Shown: one piece after another, positions 42,893 through 52,804 of the stretch
Numbering within the stretch: the first letter of the stretch is position 1
Layout of the letters: each line of letters opens with the position of its first letter
Translations under genes and position numbers: made by a program
DNA from: Anaerostipes amylophilus
Lineage (GTDB): Bacteria; Bacillota; Clostridia; Lachnospirales; Lachnospiraceae
DNA length: 64,000 nucleotides
Reading direction: 5' to 3'
Assembly (NCBI RefSeq): GCF_025567365.1
Contig: NZ_JAOQJG010000003.1
Coordinates: 1-64,000 of the forward strand
Notes under the pieces: model-generated
Databases searched by the model: none
What the model was told of the DNA's origin: nothing
What the model saw: the letters and a program-made list of their open reading frames with translations, nothing else

Positions 42893-42935
42893 CATAAAAA
42901 TCCTTTCTGTGAACAAGAATCATATCCACAGATTT

Positions 42936-42964
42936 ATTATATCGGCTTTTGATCGGATTTGCAA
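42936..42964 (-). promoter_or_regulatory. Promoter for the YprB-like exonuclease
   Basis: Minus-strand TTGCAA (42959-42964), 17 bases, then consensus TATAAT (42936-42941). Confidence 0.65.
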
Positions 42965-43056
42965 TGAATGGAAAACCAGAGTATGACACTCCATCATATG
43001 ATCATTTAAGATAAGAACATACGTACGGATTATTTGTGAATTCTGATCCAATAGAC

Positions 43057-43085
43057 TGGACTGTTAAGACATGATAAGGTATAAT
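43057..43085 (+). promoter_or_regulatory. Promoter for ruvA-ruvB
   Basis: TGGACT (43057-43062), 17 bases, consensus TATAAT (43080-43085), 40 bases before the ruvA start. No clear SOS box is seen. Confidence 0.6.
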
Positions 43086-43125
43086 ACGAAACGAATGGAA
43101 AAAGACAGAATAAGGAGAAACCAAA

Positions 43126-43731
43126 TTGATTTCATATATAAAAGGAATACTAGAAGATATGTCACCAGGGATGGTGGTTGTGGATAATCATGGGATTGGG
43201 TACCAGATGATGGTTCCGATGAGAGGAGAATCTTTTCCTAAGATCGGACAAGAAATCAAGATCTATACCCATATGCATGTAAGAGAAGATGATGTCAGTT
43301 TATTTGGCTTTTTATCAAAAGAAGAAAAAGAAGCATTTGAACTTCTGATCGGAGTCAATGGGATCGGACCGAAGGTAGGATTGTCTGTATTATCAACGTT
43401 GTCCGTTTATGAACTTAAGATGGCAGTGATCAGTGAAGACGTCAAGACAATTTCTAAGACCCCGGGATTTGGACCTAAGGGAGCGAAGAAATTGATCTTA
43501 GAATTAAAAGATAAGTTAAGCTTTGAAGAATTAGAAGAAGATGGTGTGGGAGCAGAGATCTTTGATACATCTGCAGACAGCAGTGATTCTGTGATGATCA
43601 CGATTGAAGGATTAGTAAGTCTTGGATATTCAAAAAGTGAAGCAGCGATCGCAGTTAACAAGGTAGAAGATGCGAAAGATCTCACCCCAGAAGAACTTCT
43701 TAAAAAAGCATTGAAGAATATTATGATATAG
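43126..43731 (+). CDS. ruvA: Holliday junction branch migration protein RuvA
   Basis: The 201-residue DNA-binding subunit holds Holliday junctions for the RuvB motor. It begins MISYIKGILEDM, has the helix-hairpin-helix region GVNGIGPKVGLSVL and PGFGPKGAKKLILELKDK, and a C-terminal domain that contacts RuvB. The start is TTG at 43126 with AAGGAG upstream. ruvB follows 13 bases later. Confidence 0.97.
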   Translation: MISYIKGILEDMSPGMVVVDNHGIGYQMMVPMRGESFPKIGQEIKIYTHMHVREDDVSLFGFLSKEEKEAFELLIGVNGIGPKVGLSVLSTLSVYELKMAVISEDVKTISKTPGFGPKGAKKLILELKDKLSFEELEEDGVGAEIFDTSADSSDSVMITIEGLVSLGYSKSEAAIAVNKVEDAKDLTPEELLKKALKNIMI

Positions 43732-43744
43732 ATAGAGGGTAATT

Positions 43745-44749
43745 ATGCAAAACAGAATGATTTCCACAGAACTTGTGGAAGAAGATATCAAAATTGAAAA
43801 TCATCTGCGCCCACAAATGTTAAGTGATTACATTGGACAGGAAAAAGTCAAAGAGAATTTAAAAATTTTTATTGAGGCAGCCAAAAGTCGAGGAGAATCT
43901 TTAGATCATGTACTGTTTTACGGTCCCCCAGGATTAGGAAAGACAACACTTGCAGGGATCGTAGCAAATGAAATGGGTGTACATTTGAAAGTAACAAGTG
44001 GACCAGCGATCGAGAAACCAGGAGAAATCGCGGCAATTCTTAATAATCTGCAGGAAGGAGATGTCTTATTTATTGATGAGATTCACCGTTTAAATCGACA
44101 GGTAGAAGAAGTTCTGTATCCAGCAATGGAAGACTATGCCATTGATATATTAGTAGGAAAAGGACAGGCTGCGAGATCGATCCGGCTGGAACTGCCAAGA
44201 TTTACATTAGTCGGGGCAACGACAAGAGCTGGAATGTTAACAGCACCGTTAAGAGATCGATTTGGAGTTGTAAACCGCTTGAATTTCTATAACAGTGAAG
44301 AGTTACAGACGATCATTGAACGGTCTGCAGAAGTCTTAGAGATTGGGATCGATCCAGAGGGTGCATTAGAGATTGCAAGAAGATCCAGAGGGACACCAAG
44401 ACTTGCCAATCGTTTATTGAAACGTGTGCGAGATTTTGCACAGGTAAAATACGATGGACAGATTACATTAGAGATTGCAAGAGATGCACTGAATCATTTA
44501 GAAGTTGATACGATCGGGCTGGATCAGACAGATAGAAATTTATTAAAGACGATGATGGAGACATTTGAAGGAAGACCAGTCGGACTTGATACATTAGCAG
44601 CAGCGATTGGAGAAGATTCAGGAACGATCGAAGATGTGTATGAGCCATATCTGATCCAGAACGGATTGATTCAGAGAACACCAAGAGGAAGAGTTGTAAC
44701 AAGAAGTGCATATGAGCATTTTCATTTACCAATACCAGAGGATAGATAA
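43745..44749 (+). CDS. ruvB: Holliday junction ATP-dependent DNA helicase RuvB
   Basis: The 334-residue AAA+ motor has Walker A FYGPPGLGKTTLA near 58-70, Walker B VLFIDEIHRL, sensor GATTRAGMLTAPLRDRFG, and a C-terminal winged helix with TPRGRVVT. It powers branch migration with RuvA. The U32 gene starts 3 bases after its stop. Confidence 0.98.
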   Translation: MQNRMISTELVEEDIKIENHLRPQMLSDYIGQEKVKENLKIFIEAAKSRGESLDHVLFYGPPGLGKTTLAGIVANEMGVHLKVTSGPAIEKPGEIAAILNNLQEGDVLFIDEIHRLNRQVEEVLYPAMEDYAIDILVGKGQAARSIRLELPRFTLVGATTRAGMLTAPLRDRFGVVNRLNFYNSEELQTIIERSAEVLEIGIDPEGALEIARRSRGTPRLANRLLKRVRDFAQVKYDGQITLEIARDALNHLEVDTIGLDQTDRNLLKTMMETFEGRPVGLDTLAAAIGEDSGTIEDVYEPYLIQNGLIQRTPRGRVVTRSAYEHFHLPIPEDR

Positions 44750-44752
44750 CAG

Positions 44753-47134
44753 ATGAGAACAAAGAACAGACCAATTGAAGTATTAGCTCCAGCTGGTTCC
44801 ATGGAATGCCTAAAAGCAGCAATTCTAAATGGAGCGGATGCCGTCTATTTAGGTGGAGAGATGTTTGGAGCCAGAGCTTATGCCGGGAATTTTAATAAGG
44901 AAGAACTATTAGAAGCAATCGATTACGTACATTTGTATGGTAAAAAATTATTTCTTACAGTCAATACTCTGATGAAAGAAGAAGAACTTCCATTACTGCC
45001 GGGATTTTTAAAACCTTTTTATGAGCAAGGACTGGATGCGGTGATTGTACAGGATTTGGGAGCTGTATCCGTGATCCGAAAACACTTTCCGAAACTTGAG
45101 ATTCATGCGAGCACCCAGATGACGATCACAGGGGTTCATGGAGCAAGGATCGCAAAGAAAATGGGTGCAAAACGAGTTGTTCCAGCAAGGGAATTATCTT
45201 TGGAAGAGATTCAGGAGATTAAGGATGATACAGGACTTGACATGGAATGTTTTGTTCACGGAGCATTATGCTACTGCTATTCAGGACAGTGTTTTATGAG
45301 TAGTATGTTAGGTGGAAGAAGTGGGAATCGTGGGCGATGTGCAGGAACATGCCGTCTGCCATTTTATCTTGACGGGACAAAGAATACAAAGAATGCGTAT
45401 CCATTAAGTTTGAAAGATTTATGTACCATTGAACATTTACCAGAGATTTTAGATCATGGAGTGGATTCCTTAAAGATTGAAGGACGCATGAAAGGTCCAA
45501 GATATGTCGGGGAAGTCACAAGAATCTACCGCAAATACGTAGATCTTTATCTTTCAGAAAAACCATATAAAGTAGAATCCGAGGATCTGAAAATCTTGAT
45601 GGAAGTATTTAACCGTGGGGGATTTACTGGCGGATATTATAAAGAATATCATGGAAAAGATATGATGAGTATGAAACGGCCAGATCATCAGGGGTTATAT
45701 GTTGGGAAGATCAGCAAGCTTATGAAAGGTAAGATTTCTTTTACGGCCCAAGAAGATATCCACAAAGGAGATGCTTTGCAGATCCGTATCAATTCAGAAG
45801 AAAAAGTAGAACTTACCAGTCCCTCTGAATTTAAAGCAGGCAGCAAGGTTGTTTTAAATGGACAGAAAATGAAGAAACTTCATGAAGGCATGGAAATTAA
45901 AAGAACCTTGAATCATCCAATGATCGAACGGATTGATGAAGGATTAAAGCAAAAAAAGAAAGAAAATCTTAAGGGAAAAATCATAATTCAGAAAGATCAG
46001 TGTGCTAAACTCATTCTCAAAGACGGAGAAAATCACGTAGAAGTAATTGGTCCAGTGATCGAAGAAGCGAAGAAAAATGGTGCCATGCCAGCAGATATTG
46101 AGAAGCTTCTTAAGAAAACAGGACAGACCCACTATACATTTGAAGAATTAGAAGTTGATCTTGGAGAGAACTTGTTCGTACCAGGTTCTGTGCTCAAGAA
46201 ACTAAGAAAAGAAGCATTTGCACAGATGGATCAGACAAAGATTTTAAAATACAGAAGAACTTACGAAGATCCAGTCAAAGAAAATGATGTAGCAAGCAGT
46301 CAGGAACAGGAAGACAGCAAGATACAGATTGCAGTTTCTATGGAGAACCTTGAGTATCTGGATATTGTAACAGAAGACAGGGAAGTAATGAAGATCTATC
46401 TTTCATGGATGGAACTCAAACAGCAGGAGGATCCACAATCTATCCTGAATAAAATAAAGACTGCAGGAAAACAGTGTTATCTGATGCTTCCACAGATTGC
46501 AAGAAAACGTCAGATGGAAGAATTAAAGGCAAAGAAAGATCTTATATTTACAAATGAAATTGATGGGCTGCTCGTACGCAATTTAGAAGAATTTTCATGG
46601 TTGATCGAAGAGGGATATCAAAAGGAAATGATCGCGGATTACATGTTTTATGGATATAACAAAGAGGCTGTCAAAGAATATCAAAGATTATCAGGTATTC
46701 AAATTCGAATGACGTATCCATCGGAATTAAACAAAAAAGAGATGGAACAGTTAGAACTTCTGAATGCGGACCTGTTCCTCTATGGTTATCAGCCATTGAT
46801 GGTGTCTGCACAATGCGTGAAGAATAATCTTCGAGGATGTGATAAGACTCCATCTTGGCTGACATTAAAGGATCGTTACAATGCAAACTTCTTCGTTCAC
46901 ACAAGTTGTTGTGACTGCATCAATGAGATTTATAATGGAAAACCATTGTGGGTTGGAAATGAAGCAGGAATTCTTAATGATCTTCATCCATCCGTGATCC
47001 GTTTTCATATTACAAGAGAAAATGAGGTGCAGGTCAAGGAGATTTTAAATGCAGCGAAATCTATACAGAAAGGGGAAAGAGCTTCTCTTGCCACAGAATA
47101 TACGACAGGGCATTTAAAGAGGGAAGTTTTATAA
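44753..47134 (+). CDS. U32 family peptidase with C-terminal extension
   Basis: The 793-residue protein starts with the collagenase-like U32 core (EVLAPAGSMECLKAAILNGA near residues 8-27, HGALCYCYSGQC near 165-176, GRSGNRGRCAGTCRLPF). The cysteines of this region are those that bind an iron-sulfur cluster in characterised family members involved in RNA hydroxylation. The following 400 residues match the long clostridial form. True peptidase activity is doubtful. It is translated right after ruvB and ends 6 bases before the FtsW/RodA gene. Confidence 0.88.
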   Translation: MRTKNRPIEVLAPAGSMECLKAAILNGADAVYLGGEMFGARAYAGNFNKEELLEAIDYVHLYGKKLFLTVNTLMKEEELPLLPGFLKPFYEQGLDAVIVQDLGAVSVIRKHFPKLEIHASTQMTITGVHGARIAKKMGAKRVVPARELSLEEIQEIKDDTGLDMECFVHGALCYCYSGQCFMSSMLGGRSGNRGRCAGTCRLPFYLDGTKNTKNAYPLSLKDLCTIEHLPEILDHGVDSLKIEGRMKGPRYVGEVTRIYRKYVDLYLSEKPYKVESEDLKILMEVFNRGGFTGGYYKEYHGKDMMSMKRPDHQGLYVGKISKLMKGKISFTAQEDIHKGDALQIRINSEEKVELTSPSEFKAGSKVVLNGQKMKKLHEGMEIKRTLNHPMIERIDEGLKQKKKENLKGKIIIQKDQCAKLILKDGENHVEVIGPVIEEAKKNGAMPADIEKLLKKTGQTHYTFEELEVDLGENLFVPGSVLKKLRKEAFAQMDQTKILKYRRTYEDPVKENDVASSQEQEDSKIQIAVSMENLEYLDIVTEDREVMKIYLSWMELKQQEDPQSILNKIKTAGKQCYLMLPQIARKRQMEELKAKKDLIFTNEIDGLLVRNLEEFSWLIEEGYQKEMIADYMFYGYNKEAVKEYQRLSGIQIRMTYPSELNKKEMEQLELLNADLFLYGYQPLMVSAQCVKNNLRGCDKTPSWLTLKDRYNANFFVHTSCCDCINEIYNGKPLWVGNEAGILNDLHPSVIRFHITRENEVQVKEILNAAKSIQKGERASLATEYTTGHLKREVL

Positions 47135-47140
47135 AACCAT

Positions 47141-48517
47141 ATGATAGACATTATTACTACGATAGCAAAATATCTGATCATCATTATGTGTCTGATCTAT
47201 ACACTGTCATGTTATACAGTATTTCGTCCAAAGAATAGAGATAGAAAGGAAGACCTGTTAGACAATCAGGTCATCTATATGTTTGTATTTTTGTTCTTAT
47301 GTTACATGGTACTGTTTTTGCAGAAATTTGAATTAAAGATCTTGATCTTTTTTGCGGCACAAGTGATCTTTTTCGAGATTTTGATGATCGTATTTCCGAG
47401 AATCTATAAAAGATGTTCAAGACCGCTGATCAATAACACCTGTTTTTTGTTAGGAGTTGGGTTTGTGATATTAACAAGATTATCATTTGATCTGGCAATG
47501 AAACAGTTTGCGATCGCGGCAGGAAGTGTGATCGTGACAAGTTTTATTCCATTGATGATGCATAAGATCACGATCTGGAATAAATTTGGATGGCTTTATG
47601 CAGGGGCAGGATTTTTACTGTTGTCTACAGTATTCGTGTTTGGCATCAACAAGTATGGGGCGTATAACTGGGTCAGCATTGCGGGACTTAAATTTCAGCC
47701 TTCTGAATTTGTAAAGATCATCTTTGTGTTCTTTGTTGCAGCACTGCTTTCTAAGGCAAAGGAATTTAAAGATCTGGTAAAGATCACAGTGATTGCAGCA
47801 TTTTATGTATTAGTGCTTGTTGTTGAGAAGGACTTAGGCGGAGCGTTGCTTTATTTTGTGATCTATCTGATGATGCTTTATGTTGCAACCGCAAAAGCAA
47901 GTTACTTATTTGGCGGTTTGGCAGCAGGATCTGTGGCTGCTATTATTGCAGATAAGATCTTTACTCATGTACAGATCCGTGTAGCGGTATGGAAAGATCC
48001 GTTTTCCATGATCGAAGGAAGAGGACTTCAGGTCTGTCAATCCTTATTTGCTATTGGAACTGGAAGCTGGTTTGGAATGGGGCTTGGAAACGGACGGCCG
48101 TTTGATATTCCGGTCAGGGAATCAGACTTTATCTTTTCTGTGATCTGTGAAGAATTTGGTGTGATCTTTGGAATCTGCCTGATCTTCGTTTTAATGAGCA
48201 GTTTTATCCTCTTTATGGATATTTCCACAAGAAGCAGAAAATTGTTTAACAAATTGTTATGCCTTGGATTCGGAGTTTGTTTCTTATTCCAGGTATTCTT
48301 AAGTATCGGTGGTGTGACAAAATTCATTCCATCCACTGGAGTTACGATTCCACTCGTAAGTTATGGAGGAACCTCTGTGATCAGTACTTTGATCATTTTT
48401 AATATCATACAAGGATTACATATGTTAGCAGATAGCGAGGAAGAAGAATATGAGCATATTAAGGCACAAGAATCAGAAAAACAATATACAAGACAAAACA
48501 ACCGAAAGAATCAATAA
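47141..48517 (+). CDS. FtsW/RodA/SpoVE family peptidoglycan glycosyltransferase
   Basis: The 458-residue SEDS protein has about ten membrane segments. FQPSEFVKIIFVFF near residue 186 and the late VSYGGTSVISTL are family marks; the conserved ASP-containing loop lies between them. It would polymerise lipid II with the PBP encoded next. The N-terminus has a longer than usual membrane lead. Genes overlap by 68 bases, a sign of coupled synthesis of the pair. Whether the role is division, elongation or sporulation cannot be told. Confidence 0.92.
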   Translation: MIDIITTIAKYLIIIMCLIYTLSCYTVFRPKNRDRKEDLLDNQVIYMFVFLFLCYMVLFLQKFELKILIFFAAQVIFFEILMIVFPRIYKRCSRPLINNTCFLLGVGFVILTRLSFDLAMKQFAIAAGSVIVTSFIPLMMHKITIWNKFGWLYAGAGFLLLSTVFVFGINKYGAYNWVSIAGLKFQPSEFVKIIFVFFVAALLSKAKEFKDLVKITVIAAFYVLVLVVEKDLGGALLYFVIYLMMLYVATAKASYLFGGLAAGSVAAIIADKIFTHVQIRVAVWKDPFSMIEGRGLQVCQSLFAIGTGSWFGMGLGNGRPFDIPVRESDFIFSVICEEFGVIFGICLIFVLMSSFILFMDISTRSRKLFNKLLCLGFGVCFLFQVFLSIGGVTKFIPSTGVTIPLVSYGGTSVISTLIIFNIIQGLHMLADSEEEEYEHIKAQESEKQYTRQNNRKNQ

Positions 48518-49931
48518 GATAAAGAAGAAAAAGAAAAAAAGAGCAAATCGCCAGATTCTGCAGATTACTTATATATTTGTTGTAGCATTTTTGGCATTGA
48601 TCGCTTATATTGCACATTTTGTTGCGGTAGATAGTAAAAATGTGGTCACGAATGCGCATAACCGGAGATTACAGTCTATGGCAGAGAAAGTAGTACGAGG
48701 AAAGATCATCAGTAGTGATGGAAAAGTGCTGGCACAGACACTTACTGAAAATGGATCAGAAATCAGAGATTATCCTTATGGCAGAATGTTTGCACATGTT
48801 GTAGGATATAACGATAAAGGAAAGTCAGGACTGGAATCTGTATGTAATTTTGATCTATTAAAATCGGATGCGAACTTGATGACACAGATCACAAGCAGCT
48901 TAAAAGGTGAGAAAAGTATAGGGGATAATGTATACACAACATTAAATACCAAAGTTCAGAAAGCAGCATATTATGCCTTGCAGGGACAAAAAGGAGCGGT
49001 TGTTGCGATGGATCCAGAGACAGGAAAGATCTATGCAATGGTATCCAAACCAGATTACAGACCAGCTTACGTCAAAGAAAACTGGACAGAATTAAATACA
49101 AGCAAGAATTCTTTGTTGTTAAACCGTGCAACGCAAGGATTATATCCGCCAGGATCAACATTTAAAGTTGTGACGGCATTAGAATATATGAGAGAACATA
49201 AAAACACATATAAGAATTTCAAATACCATTGTACTGGATATACAACGGTTGGAACTTTAAAGATTCATTGTTATGGAGGAGAAGCACATGGAACGGTGAA
49301 TCTTGAACAGGCAATCGAGAAATCCTGTAACTGTGCGTTTGTGCATATGTCAGAAGAGATCAACAAAGGAAAACTCGCAAGTCTTGCAGGAGATCTGATG
49401 TATAATTCGAAAGTTCCGATCAATCTTCTTGCAAACAGAAGTCGTTTTGTTCTTGATAAGAAATCAGGAACTAATGAGATGGCACACACTTCGATCGGAC
49501 AAGGTCAGACTTTGATCACACCACTTGAAAATGCGATGGTCATGTCTGTGATCGCCAATGATGGAGTTGTGATGCAGCCATATCTGGTAGAGAATGTCAA
49601 AAATATTGACGGTGGAGTGATCAAGGAAACAAAAGCATCAAAACTATCAGAACCTTTAGAGGCATCGGAATGTGAGACATTAAAGAAAATGTTGAGAAAA
49701 GTTGTCACAAAGGGAACTGGAACAAGAGCTTATTCTTCACACTATAATGTATATGGAAAGACAGGATCAGCAGAATATAACAGCGCGAAAGATTCCCACG
49801 CATGGTTTATCGGATGTGCCGAAAGAGGCGGGAAAAAGATCGTAGTCAGTGTTCTTGTAGAGGGTGGAGATTCTGGAGGACGAGTTGCGGCGCCAATCGC
49901 AGATAAAGTATTTCATGCATTTTTAGATTGA
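48450..49931 (+). CDS. Penicillin-binding protein, class B transpeptidase
   Basis: The 493-residue protein has a very basic N-terminus, one membrane anchor (about 38-60) and a transpeptidase domain. The active site can be read: Ser236-x-x-Lys239 in PPGSTFKVV, SCN in EKSCNCAFVH, and KTG in YGKTGSAEY. It lacks a glycosyltransferase domain, so it depends on its SEDS partner, whose gene it overlaps. It resembles PbpA/PBP2-type partners of RodA/FtsW. Confidence 0.93.
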   Translation: MSILRHKNQKNNIQDKTTERINKIKKKKKKRANRQILQITYIFVVAFLALIAYIAHFVAVDSKNVVTNAHNRRLQSMAEKVVRGKIISSDGKVLAQTLTENGSEIRDYPYGRMFAHVVGYNDKGKSGLESVCNFDLLKSDANLMTQITSSLKGEKSIGDNVYTTLNTKVQKAAYYALQGQKGAVVAMDPETGKIYAMVSKPDYRPAYVKENWTELNTSKNSLLLNRATQGLYPPGSTFKVVTALEYMREHKNTYKNFKYHCTGYTTVGTLKIHCYGGEAHGTVNLEQAIEKSCNCAFVHMSEEINKGKLASLAGDLMYNSKVPINLLANRSRFVLDKKSGTNEMAHTSIGQGQTLITPLENAMVMSVIANDGVVMQPYLVENVKNIDGGVIKETKASKLSEPLEASECETLKKMLRKVVTKGTGTRAYSSHYNVYGKTGSAEYNSAKDSHAWFIGCAERGGKKIVVSVLVEGGDSGGRVAAPIADKVFHAFLD

Positions 49932-49960
49932 TGTTTTCAAAAGAGTAAAACAGATAGCAG

Positions 49961-49989
49961 TTGAAATCAGTTCACAATCCATGTATAAT
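49961..49989 (+). promoter_or_regulatory. Promoter for the NUDIX gene
   Basis: TTGAAA (49961-49966), 17 bases, TATAAT (49984-49989). Confidence 0.75.
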
Positions 49990-50056
49990 ATTTGTCAGAG
50001 AAAGACACACATACTTAGGCGAATAAGATCGTTTAAGAGACAGGAGGTTGTAACTG

Positions 50057-50506
50057 GTGACAAAAGCAACGAGCTGTGGTGGTGTCGTAATATTTAGAGG
50101 AAAGATTTTGCTGTTATACAAAAGTTATAAGAACCGATATGATGGCTGGGTACTTCCGAAAGGTACTGTTGAGCAAGGAGAGACTCACGAGCAGACAGCA
50201 CTTCGTGAGGTAAAGGAAGAGACAGACGCGGACGCATCAATTATCAAGTATGTAGGGAAAAGTGAATATTCTTTCTATTCATTTCATGAACAGATCATAA
50301 AGAGTGTACACTGGTACTTGATGGAATCCGAGAACTATCACTCAAAACCTCAGAAGGAAGAGTTTTTTGTAGACTCAGGGTATTACAAATTTCACGAGGC
50401 TTACCACTTATTGAAATTTCCTAATGAGAAAGAGATCTTAAAACAAGCATATGATGAATATAAAAAGTTGAGATCTGCGAATCGTTGGGGTAAGAAAACA
50501 AGATAA
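50057..50506 (+). CDS. NUDIX hydrolase
   Basis: The 149-residue protein has the Nudix box GTVEQGETHEQTALREVKEE near residues 37-56, which binds Mg and cleaves nucleoside-diphosphate-linked compounds. The substrate (such as diadenosine polyphosphate or an oxidised nucleotide) is not visible. The start is GTG at 50057 after AGGAGG. It is a single-gene unit with its own promoter and terminator. Confidence 0.9.
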   Translation: MTKATSCGGVVIFRGKILLLYKSYKNRYDGWVLPKGTVEQGETHEQTALREVKEETDADASIIKYVGKSEYSFYSFHEQIIKSVHWYLMESENYHSKPQKEEFFVDSGYYKFHEAYHLLKFPNEKEILKQAYDEYKKLRSANRWGKKTR

Positions 50507-50512
50507 ATGAAG

Positions 50513-50558
50513 GAAAATCAGAGATATGATCAGAAGATATTTCTGGTTTTCTTTTTTT
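50513..50558 (+). terminator. Intrinsic terminator after the NUDIX gene
   Basis: GAAAATCAGA-type arm pairs with TCTGGTTTTC and runs into TTTTTTT. Confidence 0.75.
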
Positions 50559-50640
50559 AAAAAACATATACAGCAAAGAAATTATGTATAAATCTAAGTA
50601 TCTGCCACTAAACTATAACAAACAGGTTTGAGGTGGATGC

Positions 50641-51840
50641 ATGCAGAAATGGAAAGTGATACTGCTCGTTGCAGCAATACTCGTTCAAAGCTTTCATTGT
50701 CCAGTCATGGCAAGAGAGGCAAGATTTTTAGAAACAGCAGCACCAGTACTTGATCTTTCAGCAAAATCAGCAGTAGTTATGGAACAGGAAAGCAAGGAGA
50801 TCTTATTTGCGAAAGATAAGGATAAAGAACTTGCACCAGCTAGTGTAACGAAAATAATGTCCTTGCTGCTTATTTTTGAAGACTTAAAGCAAGGTAAGAT
50901 CAAACTTACAGATACGGTTACAGTCAGTGAACATGCAGCATCTATGGGCGGCTCTCAGGTGTTTTTAGAAACAGGAGAGAAGCAGCAGGTACAAACATTG
51001 ATCAAATGTGTTGTGATCTCAAGTGCGAATGATGCAGTTGTTGCATTGGCAGAGCATGTCTGCGGAAGTGAGGAAGCGTTCGTATCAAGGATGAACAAAA
51101 AAGCCAGAGAGCTTGGGATGAAACATACGACATTTCAAAATGCCTGCGGGCTTGATGCAAAAGGACATGTGACAAGTGCATATGATATTGCGTTGATGAC
51201 GAGAGAACTTGCACAAAGATATCCAGAAGTTTTTAAATATACAAAGATCTGGATGGATACGATCATACATAAAACGAAAAAAGGTGAGAAAGAATTTGGT
51301 TTAAGTAACACAAACAAACTGATCCGCCACTACAATGGATGTACAGGAATGAAGACTGGAAGTACAGGGAAAGCAGGATTTTGTCTAAGTGCAACTGCAA
51401 CAAGAAATAAGATTCATATGATTGCGGTAGTGATGGGGTGTGAAAGCTCTAAAGCAAGGATCAAAGATGCAAGAACTCTTTTGGACTATGGATTTTCAAA
51501 CTGCCAGCGGATACACAGCGAAACTACAAGAAAAGAAATCGGAAGGATTCCAGTACAAAAGGGTCAGAGATCAGAGGTATCTTGCCAGGAAAAGGTGACT
51601 GCTGATCTGATCGATATTAAAACACAGAAGGGAAAGATTGTGAAAAAGATCAAGATAGATTCTGTGAAAGCACCAGTGAAGAAAGGACAGAAGATTGGTG
51701 AGATTCAATATAGCAAAGGTAATATTATGATCCATAAAGAAAAGATCCTGGCACAAGAAACAATAAATAAGGCAGATTTTTTGACACAGATTAAAAAAAT
51801 TTCCACTCAATATTTCTTGATTTTAAGCCATTTTTTGTAA
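50641..51840 (+). CDS. D-alanyl-D-alanine carboxypeptidase (DacF/PBP5-like)
   Basis: The 399-residue exported serine peptidase has a signal peptide (about 1-24, cleavage after PVMA). The active site is Ser68-x-x-Lys71 in APASVTKIM, SAN at 128-130 in SSANDAV, and KTG at 238-240 in MKTGSTGKAG. It trims the last D-Ala of peptidoglycan peptides. A C-terminal beta domain and a weakly hydrophobic end (IKKISTQYFLILSHFL) may attach it to the membrane, as in PBP5. Confidence 0.94.
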   Translation: MQKWKVILLVAAILVQSFHCPVMAREARFLETAAPVLDLSAKSAVVMEQESKEILFAKDKDKELAPASVTKIMSLLLIFEDLKQGKIKLTDTVTVSEHAASMGGSQVFLETGEKQQVQTLIKCVVISSANDAVVALAEHVCGSEEAFVSRMNKKARELGMKHTTFQNACGLDAKGHVTSAYDIALMTRELAQRYPEVFKYTKIWMDTIIHKTKKGEKEFGLSNTNKLIRHYNGCTGMKTGSTGKAGFCLSATATRNKIHMIAVVMGCESSKARIKDARTLLDYGFSNCQRIHSETTRKEIGRIPVQKGQRSEVSCQEKVTADLIDIKTQKGKIVKKIKIDSVKAPVKKGQKIGEIQYSKGNIMIHKEKILAQETINKADFLTQIKKISTQYFLILSHFL

Positions 51841-51902
51841 TAAGTCCACAAAATTTCTTCACGATGGAAAATGAAAGAATTAAATTTTTTCTTGACGCTC
51901 TA

Positions 51903-51908
51903 TATAAT
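51903..51908 (+). promoter_or_regulatory. -10 element for the sorbitol operon
   Basis: A consensus TATAAT lies 44 bases before the first gene. The TTGACG at 51892-51897 is only five bases away and cannot be its -35; a weak TTAAAT at 51880 is better spaced. A weak -35 suits an activator-dependent promoter (GutR/GutM), which is inference. Confidence 0.5.
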
Positions 51909-51951
51909 GAACTCATGAAGCAAAGAAACACAGATTCAAAGGAGGATTATA

Positions 51952-52767
51952 ATGAGCGAATCTTGGTTAAATCTTGAAGGAAAAACAGTCATCGTAACTG
52001 GTGGAGCATCTGGAATCGGAAAAGCAGTTGCACAGGGATTCTTAAATGCAGGATCTAACGTAGTCATTTCTGATATGGCATCTGAAGCACCAGAGATGGA
52101 CGAAGCAGCAGGAAAATTACTGTATGTGAAAACAGATGTTACAAAAGTAGCAGATGTTGAAGCAATGGTAGAAAAAACCAAAGAAACATTCGGAACGATC
52201 GACGTATTAGTAAACAATGCCGGAATTAACATTCCTCGTTTGTTAGTAGATCCAAAAGATCCAAAAGGACAGTATGAATTAGATGAAGCAGTATGGGATA
52301 AAGTTTGTAACGTAAACTTAAAAGGTGTATTCTTCTGTGCGCAGGCCGTTGGACGTGTGCTTGTTGAAAAAGGTGAAGGAGTTATCATTAACATGTCTTC
52401 TGAAAGTGGTCTGGAAGGATCTGAAGGACAGAGCGTTTACGCAGCAACAAAGAACGCTGTAAACTCTTTAACAAGATCTTGGGCAAAAGAACTTGGAAAA
52501 CAGGGAGTCAGAGTTGTCGGAGTAGCACCTGGAATCATGGAAGCTACAGGACTTCGTACAATTGCTTATGAATCAGCATTAGCATATACAAGAGGAATCA
52601 CAGTAGATGACTTAAGAGCTGGATATTCTAAAACATCTACAATTCCACTAGGAAGATCTGGTAAATTATCAGAAGTTGCAGATCTGTGTGTATATCTTGC
52701 AAGTCAGAGAGCTTCTTATGTTCATGGAGTTACAGTGAATGTAGCAGGAGGAAAAACAAGAGGTTAA
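51952..52767 (+). CDS. gutF: Sorbitol-6-phosphate 2-dehydrogenase (SDR family)
   Basis: The 271-residue short-chain dehydrogenase oxidises sorbitol-6-phosphate to fructose-6-phosphate. It has TGGASGIGKAV near residues 16-26 for NAD, VNNAGIN, and the catalytic Tyr-x3-Lys in VYAATKNAV. The following genes for a glucitol-type PTS fix the substrate. Order matches gutFRMCBA of Lactobacillus casei. AAGGAGG precedes the ATG. Confidence 0.92.
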   Translation: MSESWLNLEGKTVIVTGGASGIGKAVAQGFLNAGSNVVISDMASEAPEMDEAAGKLLYVKTDVTKVADVEAMVEKTKETFGTIDVLVNNAGINIPRLLVDPKDPKGQYELDEAVWDKVCNVNLKGVFFCAQAVGRVLVEKGEGVIINMSSESGLEGSEGQSVYAATKNAVNSLTRSWAKELGKQGVRVVGVAPGIMEATGLRTIAYESALAYTRGITVDDLRAGYSKTSTIPLGRSGKLSEVADLCVYLASQRASYVHGVTVNVAGGKTRG

Positions 52768-52804
52768 AAACAATTAACCTGTATCAATAGAAAAGAGGAT
52801 CAAT

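Noticed and set aside
50694..50903. Small reverse-strand frames opposite the carboxypeptidase gene
   Set aside because: They are shadows of a well-supported gene, without ribosome sites.
51892..51908. TTGACG plus TATAAT as a standard promoter pair
   Set aside because: Only five bases separate them, so they cannot serve as -35 and -10 of the same promoter.
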